A DNA stretch of 64,000 nt from Chamaea fasciata. Taxonomy: Eukaryota > Chordata > Aves > Passeriformes > Sylviidae. The notes beneath the pieces are model-generated. The model was given only the letters and a program-made list of their open reading frames with translations. It did not search any database and was not told where the DNA came from. This document shows, one piece after another, positions 50,201 through 59,714 of this stretch (the stretch's first letter is position 1; every line of letters starts with the position of its first letter). The translations under genes and the position numbers were made by a program. Location of the stretch: NCBI GenBank assembly GCA_029207755.1, contig JARCOQ010000025.1, forward strand, positions 4,332,820 to 4,396,819, written 5' to 3'.

Positions 50201-52149
50201 CCCTCAGTGAGGAAAAATAAGGTGTGAAAAGGGCACTTTTTCCCCCCAGGCCCCGAGTGCAAGGATGATCATGGGCAGCCTGGAGGGGAGAACAGGGAAT
50301 TGATGCTGGAAGTGCCCACCTTTAGTCTCCCATCACGTCTGCCATGATCCTTTCCCTGTGGCAGAGACCTGGAACACGAATCTGGTGGCTCTTGTCCTCG
50401 TGAAGGTGTTACTGCTCAGGAAGGCTGGTGCTCAGGGAATCAAACATGCACCGATCTTTTTCCAGAGGGGCTTGGGTTACAAATCTGGTGGCACTCAGAC
50501 TTGTGCATGTATTACTGCTGAGGAATGTCGGTGCACTGGGGATCAAACACCAATCCGACACCCAGCCCTTGGACAGGACGGGCCCCTGGGTCAGCGGGAT
50601 CTTGCTGGGGACACGCCAGCTCTGTCCCGCGCCTGCAGCACAAGCCTGGGGGTGACAAAATCACCAGCCACAGGCGGAAGCCAAGGGACTATCAGCACCC
50701 AGCTCCACATGGGACTTGCTCAGCCTCTCTGCTCAGTTTTCTAAGAAACGCCGCAACAGTCGCGCGCGCTTACGGGAAGGGTGGGCCAGGCTCAGCCCGC
50801 AGCGAGGCCGCGATAGTGTTTTGGTGGTGCTGGGGGGGACAGTGGCCACGCCGGGGGCTCCATGGGGTAGCAGGAGGTGTGGTGGGGATGTTTGTGTTCA
50901 TGTAAGAGCAGCTTCCTGGATGGTCTTGAGGGGAAAAGAGAGAGAGGAGGGTAGATTCAAACCACAGCTCAAAATAGGCCTAAACTTAGACGGCGTTTGG
51001 AGCTGCGCTTCCTGCTTCAAGCAGCCCCAAGGAGATGAAAGATGCAGCTGAGTGAAATACAAAAAAAAAAAAAACCAACCCAAAAAACAAACCCCAAGAA
51101 AAAGGCAAAAAGCAAAACAAACAAACCAACTTAACACTTCCTTCACCAAGGCAGAGACACAGATGATGACCAGGTCACTCCAGGAGGCTGGGATGTGGCT
51201 CCAGGGTCCCCCATTCTCTCCTAGCAGCCTCATGGCTTGGAAAGCAGGACTGGAGAGCCCAGAGTGAGCTGGGGAAGGGGACTGCTTACTGGACATGGGG
51301 ATATTAAGGAAAAAGCCGTGGAGCAAGCCAAGGAGAGGAGGGTCCTGTTGTGTCAGATCTCATCTGGGCACTTGCAAAGTCACCTATAGAAGGGGAAAGC
51401 TGCCCCTTCCCTGCAGCAGACACAGCCCTGTGCACGCAGCAGAAGCTGCTCCAGGAGGTCACGCAGAGTCAGGGCTCCAAAATTCAACGCATGTAAACTA
51501 ATTAAAAAAAAAAAACCACCCAAATCAAGATAAGAAAACACACAAACAAACAACCCTGAAGTGCCGCAGAGCTGGAAATGGGGTTTGACAGTTTGGAGGG
51601 TAAAAAACTCATCCGCTGCTGACTGATAGCGACCGACTTCTCGTAATCTGAAGATCAGCTTCCTCTGCTCCTCTGCGTTGGCCGAGCTGGAGGTGGGGAC
51701 AGCCCGCTGGCAGCTTCCTGCACCCACCAGCCCCCGGCATGCAACACCCAACGGAGCCGGAGCAACAGGATCTGCCTTACCAAAATTGAATTTGGCTGAC
51801 AACATCCGGCGTTTCGTAAGGGCGCTTTGATGTTTGTTTACTCGCCAGCTCCAGCACATGCTCCGCACCAGCCTGCGGATGAATGGGAACGAAAAGGGCT
51901 CAGCACCTCTTTGATCTCTCCCAGGAGAGCTGCCAGGAGCAGTCGGCTCTGGAAACACCCTGTGGAGGGAAGGATCCGGCTGTCCCTGTGGTGCTTTTGA
52001 CTAGCTGGTCCCAGTTCGTGTTGGGCTGGGATCTTTGGAGCCAAGTCTGGCTGGGGGCAAGGTTCCTGGAGTAGCCATGGTGTGGTCACTGGTACCCCAC
52101 AACCCACAGCATATCCTCCATCCCGCCCCGCAACGAAGGAATGTCTCCA
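47237..52149. other. GC-rich spacer between the PIM partial copy and the PIM gene
   Basis: No gene recognised. It holds the 103-bp tandem duplication and A-runs near 51,060 and 51,500. Exons 1-3 of the broken PIM copy would be expected at its left edge, but no trace is visible. Confidence 0.55.
50376..50556. repeat. Two-copy tandem duplication, period about 103 bp
   Basis: ACGAATCTGGTGGC at 50,376 and ACAAATCTGGTGGC at 50,479, with matching blocks downstream (TATTACTGCTGAGGAA-type, GGGATCAAACA-type). Diverged, so not recent. Confidence 0.8.
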
Positions 52150-52168
52150 TCACATCAAGTGTTTTGTT

Positions 52169-52174
52169 TTTATT
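52169..52174 (-). terminator. Poly(A) signal AATAAA of the PIM1-like gene
   Basis: The plus strand TTTATT gives AATAAA in the gene's sense, about 1.23 kb after the stop codon. It is followed within 30 bases by a GT-containing downstream stretch. Cleavage is expected near 52,145-52,155. Confidence 0.7.
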
Positions 52175-52574
52175 TAAAACCGCATAAAAAAAATAAGATT
52201 TCCCAATTCCCCTGTACAATATCAACTATTAACAAAATCCGCTGGCTACACACTTGGTTACAGGTACAGACTGGACAGTGCAGACAGCCTGGGCCAGCTC
52301 CCCCCTCCCCAGCCCCAAAAACAGGTCACCCGTGGAGTAAACTCAAATTTATCTGCAAACTGAGATCTGCACGTGGCAAGGAAAGAACAGCACCCAGAAC
52401 TATGTACACAGACAGCTGGGGAGAAGCAGCCACCCCACACCTCCACCAGATATCCGACAGAAACACGACGGGCCCAGGGATGGACACAGGACAGAGACAG
52501 AGGGAAAACCCGAATGGAAAACCGGGGGATCAGCAGCTGTAGAAGCAAGGCATGGGCTGGAAACCCACATGAAT

Positions 52575-52592
52575 TATAAATAAATAAATAAG
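52575..52592 (-). promoter_or_regulatory. AU-rich element (overlapping ATTTA) in the PIM 3'UTR
   Basis: In the gene's sense the site reads CTTATTTATTTATTTATA: three overlapping ATTTA pentamers in an AT-only core. This is the nonamer-type arrangement bound by TTP/ZFP36, AUF1 or HuR in short-lived mRNAs. PIM1 mRNA is known to be ARE-controlled in mammals; activity here is inferred from the motif and position. Confidence 0.75.
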
Positions 52593-52760
52593 TTATCCTA
52601 AAGGCTCGAACTCTTCCTTTAAAAAACAAACAACAAATTCATGATAATAAATTAAAAACAAAAACTGGAAATGAGAAAAAAAGGCAAAATGTTATCACTA
52701 TTCACAACTGTACATCGAGCTTTGCTTTGTAGAATTATGTACACATTTACAGCTGTTGGT

Positions 52761-52768
52761 TTGCATTG
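52761..52768 (-). promoter_or_regulatory. miR-33 family 8-mer seed match in the PIM 3'UTR
   Basis: The sense strand reads CAATGCAA, the full seed complement (positions 2-8) plus the terminal A for miR-33. Human PIM1 has been reported as a miR-33a target, which raises the prior. An 8-mer can also occur by chance in 1.2 kb, so conservation is the real test. Confidence 0.5.
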
Positions 52769-53403
52769 TTTGTGCATTTGTGAGGGCACAGAGAAGCAAA
52801 GAACCCCAGAAAACCCATGTGGGATGGAGGCACAGGAGGCGAGGCATAACCCACTTGGTTCCCAAACATCTTCTGACCCATTTCCTTTTTGAAAAGGGAA
52901 AAGGAATTATAGGCCCAGGCGAGTCTCAGAAAAGCAGCACTGTAGGAAAAGTCAACTCTTTCCTCCAGCACAGCTCAGATCAAACAGAAGGCACACGAGC
53001 ATGGGGACAGTGAGAAGGGACAGTGAGAAGGGACAGCCACTTGGCCACAGGCCCTGCCCTCCCCACAGTTTTCCCCCATTGAAGCTTTTCTTGCAGTCAG
53101 GTCTGAAATCCTCTCGCCATCCAATTCAGCAGGTCAAGATGACACTTGATAGCCTCCAAAACCAGTTCAAAAAAACATTACTGGTAAAATCTCAGAAGAG
53201 ACAAGGTCATTCAGATGGAGTCCAGGACAGCTGGCTTGGATGGTGGCTACCAGAACTTGGAAGAGCAGGACCCCAGCTCAGCTCTAGGACAAAATATGCG
53301 TGTTCCCATCTGAGAACATCTCAGTATCCCTGCTCAGTGCTATGGTCAAGATGAAAAAGTCTGGTTTTCTTTGCTTCTTATGACCAGGAGCTGCATGGAG
53401 CTG

Positions 53404-55707
53404 TTACTTGTCAGGCTCCTGGATCAAACTGTGCAGGTGGATCTCAGCTGGTTCCAGGTGAATGTCCTGCAGCCAAGAATGGTTGAAAATGTCTTCCAAC
53501 GACGGCCTGTCCGAGGGGCGCATGGACAAACACCACTTGATGAGGTGTTGGCACTCTGGGGAGAGAAACCAGCAAGTAGGGCTCAGTCAGAGCAGGCTCC
53601 TGTCCACCCTGTGCCACCATCCAGTGTCCGAGCTGCGCCCAGCCCAGCCCATCCACCCTGTGTTTGGGAGGAGAGCAGGATGGCAGCACATGTGCCACCT
53701 CCCTCAGCCACCCGCGGGAGATGAAGGTCCTGCAGAGCTCCCTGTGAGCTGCTGCCTCCCACAGCCCAATGTCCCAGCCACGTGCCAGGGCCGGACACTC
53801 ACCGAGAGAGATGCGCCGTCGGAAGAAGAGCTGTCCCCGGATGATGTCCTCGTCCTGCTCGAAGGGGACGTCCCCACAGACCATGTTGTAGAGCAGGACG
53901 CCCAGGGACCAGATGGTGGCTGAGTGGCCGTGGTAGCGGTGGAAGCGGATCCACTCCGGGGGGCTGTACACCCGCGTTCCTGCGGGACACAGGAGCCCAT
54001 CAGCCCCTCGCCCGAGCATCCCCGGGCGTCGCTGGCACCCGGCGTGACCCGCCCGCCTTCCCGCCAGCACGTGACTCTTGTTTACAAACTTTGGGTTGTA
54101 AAAGGAAGGCGTCCGTGCCAGAAGAGGGCAGCAGGGCCCGGGGAAGGCCCGGCCGTTACAAGCGAGAAAAAAAAACCCACCCACGGGTGGGGAAAAACCA
54201 CGCCTTTCCCCCCCGCAATGGCAAAAAAAATAAAATTATAAGCGAAGGCAAACAAGGGGAGCGGAGCAGCAGCCCCAGCCCTTCCGCACCTGCAAAGCAA
54301 ACCGGCCGGTGCTCGGGTTTTACAAACCCCCCCCTCTCTCTGCTCTCCCCCTCCCCGGGGTGTTTGTCACGCTGGCTTCCCCCGCCCCAGCCCGAGCCAG
54401 GCTGGGTGACGGAGGCTGTCAGCAGGGCCGGGAGCCGGCTCCCGTTTCACAACATCCTCCCCGTGCCAAACAGCAACTTGGCAGCGGCTGCAGAATTCAT
54501 GCCGTTCCCCCCCCGCCACGGGGAAGCCTCCGGAGCCCGGCCCGTCCGCGCAACGCCCGGCACCGGGAGTGTCCCCCGGCTGTGGGCTCACCGTCAAACT
54601 GCGTGTAGAGCGTGTCCTTAAGGAAGGTGCCGGAGCCGAAGTCGATGAGCTTGAGCTCGCCCGTGGCCAGGTCCAGCAGGATGTTCTCGTCCTTGATGTC
54701 GCGGTGCAGGACGCCGCAGTTGTTGCAGTGCCGCACGGCCTCCAGCACCTGGCGGAACAGCCCCCGCGCCATCTCCTCCGGCAGGAACCCCCGCTCCGTG
54801 ATGAAGTCAAAGAGGTCCTGCGACGGCTCCGGACGCTCCATCACCACCACGAAGCTGTCCGGGAGCTCGAACCAGTCCAGGAGCTGGATGACGCCGTGGA
54901 AGCCGGAGCCCACCTTGTTCAGAAGCACGATCTCCAGAGGCACGCGGCTGCCGCTGGGCTGCGGGGGGACCACGCTGCCATCAGCGGGGCTGAGCTACCC
55001 TCGCCCGTGCAAGCTCTGTGTCCCCTTCCTCGCACCCACCTGTCCTGGGCATCCCCTCGCCCAGGGGATGCTCCGGTGTTTCCCCGCCCGCTCCCTCCGG
55101 TCCTGAGCATGCCGGTGTCCTCCTGCCCGCCCCCATCAGCGCCAGGCGTTCCCCGGCCCGGGATGCCCCGCGTCCCCCGCTGACCCCACACCCGCTCCCC
55201 CCGCGCTGTCCCGGTTTCCACCCTCCCGCGTCTCGGCTCATCCCCGCCCGTCACGCCCCGGCTTCTCCCGCCGGCCCCGCTCACTCACCAGCTCGCCCCA
55301 CTGCGAGATGCGGTCCCGGGCCACGCGTTTAATCGCCACCTGCGAGCCAAGGAGAACGGCGGGATGAGCTCGGCGCCCGCCCCGCCGAGCCCCCTCCTCC
55401 TCCGCCCGCCGCCGGCCCCGCCACTTACCGGGGCGCCGTCCGAGAGGCGGATCCCCGAGTAAACGCTGCCGAAGCCGCCGCTCCCCAGCAACGGGCCCAC
55501 CCGGTACAGCTGCTCCAGCGGCTCCTTCTCCTTCCCTGTGGACGAGACCCGCCCGTCAGCGCTCCGCCCGCTGCCCCGGTCGGCCCCGAGCCGGGACGGG
55601 CACCCCCGAGCCGGGCGTCCCTGACCTGGCTGTAGCTTGGCGGGGTGCAGCTCCCCGGCGGTCCCGGAGCGGAGGTGCGCCAGCGAGGTGATTTTGGAGA
55701 GCAGCAT
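53404..55707 (-). CDS. PIM1: PIM1-like serine/threonine kinase, complete six-exon gene
   Basis: Constitutively active cytoplasmic/nuclear Ser/Thr kinase of the PIM family (survival, cell cycle and cytokine signalling in vertebrates). CDS exons on the minus strand: 55,626-55,707; 55,429-55,535; 55,289-55,339; 54,592-54,958; 53,803-53,979; 53,404-53,555. Lengths sum to 936 bp, 311 residues plus TAA. All donors are GT (GTCAGG, GTAAGT, GTGAGT, GTGAGC, GTGAGT) and all acceptors AG. Visible motifs: start [12 protein letters not shown]; glycine loop LGSGGFGSV (44-52); VAIK Lys67; Glu89; the PIM-type hinge ERPEP with Pro123; HRDIKDEN with Asp167; DFG 186-188; PPEWI (209-213). The numbering fits human PIM1 exactly through the core; the tail AEIHLHSL is PIM1-like rather than PIM3-like. 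Catalytic residues are all present. Several positions differ from the mammalian sequence (for example RISQWGEL). Expansion of PIM1-like kinases is known in zebra finch, so this could be the parent gene or an expanded member; an intact CpG promoter and UTR favour a functional locus. Confidence 0.95.
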
Positions 55708-56130
55708 CCCGGTGGCGGGGCCGGTGGCGAGGCCGGTGGCGGCACCTGCGGCTGGGCGCCGGGCAGGGCTGTGAGGGCGGCGGGAGCGGGCGGGGTGCGC
55801 GCGCGAGCGGCCGCTCCGCGCGAGGCCCGGCCGCGTGTGGCGCGCGGCCCCTGCCGGCCCCGCGAGCCGCAGGGGCCGGGGGCGGGGCCGGACGCCCCGG
55901 GGGGCGGAGCGATGCGGTGCTGTCACGCCCCCCCGCGCGCGGCGGCCAATGGGGAGCGGGCGCGGCGGCGGCGCGCGCGGGTCCCGCTGCCCGCCCGGGA
56001 CCCCCGCCCGGAGCGGCGGCCGCGGATGGTGCCGGCGCCGGTGCCGGTGCCGGTGCCGGTGCCGGTGCCGGTGCCGGTGCCGGTGCGCTTCCGAGCCTGC
56101 CCGGGAACTGCAGCTGCCCGCCGTGCTAGG
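55708..56130 (-). promoter_or_regulatory. CpG-island promoter and 5'UTR region of the PIM1-like gene
   Basis: Very GC- and CpG-rich DNA directly upstream of the start codon; the island continues into exons 1-4. It holds GC boxes (GGGGCGGGGCC near 55,878; GGGGGGCGGAGC near 55,899) and a CCAAT box on the plus strand at 55,946-55,950 (ATTGG in the gene's sense). No TATA box is visible, as expected for a CpG-type promoter. The reading frame of exon 1 stays open upstream of the ATG to at least 55,926 (see findings). The transcription start cannot be placed from sequence alone. Confidence 0.75.
56027..56087. repeat. GGTGCC hexanucleotide repeat in the PIM promoter island
   Basis: About eight near-perfect GGTGCC units in the upstream edge of the CpG island, preceded by a GGCGCC variant. 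Length polymorphism here could affect promoter spacing; that is inference. Confidence 0.9.
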
Positions 56131-59100
56131 CGGCCCCCGCTGTCACCCCGATGTTGCTTCGTCACGGGCCAACCCGTGCCTGAACTTTTCCCCTTTCCAG
56201 TAAAAGTGGCCATGTGGCCATTCCAGCTGGGGACTCTTGACTAACATCCCTTTTTTTTTAAAGTTTCTTTCCCGGTCTTCTTTTTTCCGCAGAAGTCGCT
56301 GGCTGAGATGCATCCCCGAGTTCCAGAGATAAGATAAATAATTGACTGGATGGAGATCTCTGATTACTCACTCTATTAGCATTTGGAGCAAAGAGCTCCA
56401 GCCACTGGGAGCTGAATTATTCCAGACAAAGCCCATCTGGGCTCCTGCTCCTAAGCAAGACCGAGGAGTTCCTGGCATCCCACACATACTTGTGGGATGA
56501 ATTGCTTGAAATCGAATGGGGTTTACTGGAAATGCTGGTGAGATCCTAGCCCCTTTAGTGTTAAGAAAAAGGATTAAATACAACCAAGATGCATACCCCC
56601 CCCCCCCCCCAACTGGGGTTTGGAGCTGCGGCCCAGCCCTCGCACCGGGAAGGACTCGCCACCACTGCTGCCGCTTTTAGAATTACCCAGAATGTGACAC
56701 ATCCTCTTTCAGGGCCTGAGACAACCAAAAACTGGAAAATCTACCTTCCGTTTTACCCAGAAAGTGACATTTTTATTTAGGGAAAAGCATGGAGAATCTG
56801 ACGCAGCGCCTCCGTTCCTCTTTGTTTAAAATATAGAATTGTTTAAAATATTTTTTAATATATTGTTGTTGCAATTTGAGGTGATGCAAGCTGAGAGTGG
56901 GGCAGAGGGGCAGGCAGCGCCTTTCTCCTGCCTAATTCCCACCCGACGCCTGGGCATATTTGGGACAACTGGTTCTGCCAGTCGGTGCTCAGCCGTGGGA
57001 TGAGGTGACTTAGCATTTGGCCCCGAACTCATTATCAAATTCTTTGCCAGGATGATGAAAGGCACCGAAGGGGCTGCCCTGGAAACCTGTTGACAAACAG
57101 AGCTTGCCTGGAGCGGCCGGGCTTTCCCGGGGGCTGCCTGTCCCTGACTCCTCGGGAGAAGCAGCTCTGCCCAAACCTGCTCATTAGCGTCGGAGGGAGC
57201 AGCGTGTCTTGCAACCGGGATGATCTGGGGCCAAAATCATCCTCGTGCGTAAACCTGCCCAGCTGCTCGTTTACCCCGGGACTGAGTCAGCGGCCGTCTC
57301 TTCCTGCTGGCGCGCTGGGGTTGGGTCCCCTCTGGATCGGGGGAAAACCCCACCTTGGAGGCGAGGGGAGCTCACTGCTCCATGCCCTGGCCGCGTGGAG
57401 CTGGGAGGCGGCCACACTTCCCGGCCATGTCCATCTCTTTCCACAATAACCCACCCAGATGCATTCCTGTTCCCAAAATGACCCCAAAACAGGGCTAGGA
57501 GTCACCTTTTCCCCTCAGCCCGTTCCACACGCTCACCTTTCCCCTGTCAGCCCGAGCGAGGCCATCGGGATGTGCCAGCGTTTCAAACTAAAATGAAACT
57601 AACTCCATCCCGTTGGTCTCACCCACTGTGCCCTCATCCCTAGGGATCATTTCTTTCCCCAAACCTCTTCCCCTGGGATGATGCCCTCCCAGGATGGTGA
57701 GTGCAGGAAACAACCCACAAGAACACCTTGCCCTTGCATGGACCCAGGGATGTCCTGCCCTGGCCAGGACTGCCCCTGTTCATCCCTGGAGCAGCCCCAG
57801 TTCTTGCCGTGAGCCCTCGGGGAGCAGTTTGCAGCCCGGAGGAGACTCCGCTGGGCTTGCAAAGAGGAAAAACCCAACCAGGACCTTGCTCGGGGATAAA
57901 CGGGACCCTGGGGTGGCATATGGAGCTGATGGCAGGTCTGGGGGAGAGGAGCTCCCAGCAGACATCAAAAGATCAGTTCTGAGCCCTGCAAACAATCCCG
58001 GCAGCTTTCAGGCTCTTCAGCGGCATTCCAGTCTAACCGGGGCTGCCTTGCATGATAATCAGGCTTAATTACTGCTTTATCGCTTGATTGCTGTGCTGGG
58101 CCCTTGGAGCTGCAGTGTTGCTTTCGCAGTTTACTTTTTGTATTTCCTCCCCCTCGCCTTCCCTGCCAGCACAATTAGCAAATAGGTGAAAACGGGGAGG
58201 GCCGGGGCGATGCCCAGCGGGGAGAGAGAGGCGATTTGCTCCCCAGGAACGCCTGGGCTGAGGGGTTATAATTCAGGTTTCCACCGATGTCCTGGAAGAA
58301 AACAGCAAAGGTCAAAGGCACGCCGGGAGCGCGGCCCCGTGTCAGCCCCACGAGCATCCCCCGGCGGAGGGGCCGCGGCTGGGAGGGGAGGATGCGGGGC
58401 CATTAACTCCGTGACACACAAGGGCTGTGGTTTTCCACCAGCAGCTTTGAGTCATTGCGTGACCTTGGCTGAGTCTGCCCGTGGCTCCCTGGGCTCGGTC
58501 GCCCGCGGAACCGGCTGGCCCAGGGCGTGGGGCGAAGCGCGGCACCGACCTGCAGCTCCCCGGGGGAACCTTCCTCATCTCTTCCCGTTGCTCTGACGGG
58601 CCCCCTGCTCTCTCCACTTCCCCTGACAGAACCTGAAAAAATGGATTTGAGGCATCTCGGCGATGCCCACTCTGCCATGAGGCGGGCACGAAGCCCTTTG
58701 CCCACCCAGGGCTTGTCCCAGCCCGGAGAGGGGAGAGGTGAGGAGAGTCGGGAAGGGAGGATGCTCCCACCTACACACAGTGAGCAATCCCGAGCAATCC
58801 TCGCCCAGGCAGTGCATGCCACTGCTGGGACACCCCCAGTGTCTCATTACCTGCCAAAGCCACAGTAAGGGGCTCTGGGGTCTCACATTTGGAAATGCAA
58901 TGAAGTGTGTGTGCGTTCTTCAGTGCTTTGGCTGTGCAGGGGAGGGACATCCCTGCAGGATGAGACCAATCCCGGGGTACACGGTGTCCCCCAAGAGAGA
59001 GGAGGGCTGGGATCCCGTGGGTTTGCATCATGAATTCTGGGGGCCAGTGCAGCCCCAGGGTGCTGGTTGGGTGCTGCTTTCTCTCCTCATCCTCAGGGTC

Positions 59101-59660
59101 CCCCCAGGCGCAGATGGGACCACAACGCAGCGGTGACAGCTTGGGAGCCACACGCCACATCCTGGGGCTGGAATCACCCGAGCACAGGGAGGAGAAAGTC
59201 CTGGCTGGAGTGCTGCAGCTCCCCAAAACCCCTCTCAGCCAGCACCCAGTCCCAAGATTTTGGGTGCCAATTCCCACCGGTTTAGGAGAGTGATGGGACC
59301 TGAGAGTGGGCCAGGAGATGCTGAGACCTACCCTGCTCCCCAGCAGGCGCAGCCGTGGGCATTTCTTCTTGATAATTGTAGATTTTTTTGTGTGTGTGTG
59401 TTGTCTTTTTCGCGGGCTTTTTGGGGCGAGGTGTGCGGGGAGGCGGCCGCATGGCTAATCTGCTTTGTGAATAGAGCCTCACGGGGGGCGGCGGAGGGGA
59501 TCGGGGAGGTGGAAGGAGCCGCATATTTGGGATTCCATCATCTGGGTGGGCTCCTTCTCCCCAGACTCTCAGGATGTGGGAAATGGAAGATGAAAGGAGC
59601 TGCATTTCCAGGCTCTCGGGTTACAATGTCTAAAGCAGAAAAGGGTGGTTGGGGAAAGAA

Positions 59661-59664
59661 AGAG

Positions 59665-59713
<49 letters not shown>
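59661..59713. repeat. Poly(A)-rich tract (~50 bp)
   Basis: Nearly pure A interrupted by single G bases, followed by a G-run. No retroposed gene or SINE body is recognisable on its 5' side. Confidence 0.95.

Positions 59714-59714
<1 letters not shown>

Larger units (their letters stand above)
52150..53403 (-). other. PIM1: 3'UTR of the PIM1-like gene
   Basis: Sequence from the stop codon to the predicted cleavage zone, about 1.25 kb and AT-richer than the coding exons. It contains an AU-rich element, a miR-33-type seed match and the only well-placed AATAAA. Its limits are inferred from the stop and the poly(A) signal. A long, unstable 3'UTR fits the known post-transcriptional control of PIM1 mRNA. 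Confidence 0.7.

Noticed and set aside
53404..55707. Assignment to PIM3 rather than PIM1
   Set aside because: Exon 6 has some PIM3-like residues ([11 protein letters not shown]), but the N-terminus ([13 protein letters not shown]), FGSVYSGIR and the AEIHLHSL tail are PIM1 features. A tree with chicken PIM1 and PIM3 would settle it.
59641..59713. Poly(A) tract as the tail of a processed pseudogene
   Set aside because: No gene-like body or target duplication can be seen on its 5' side.
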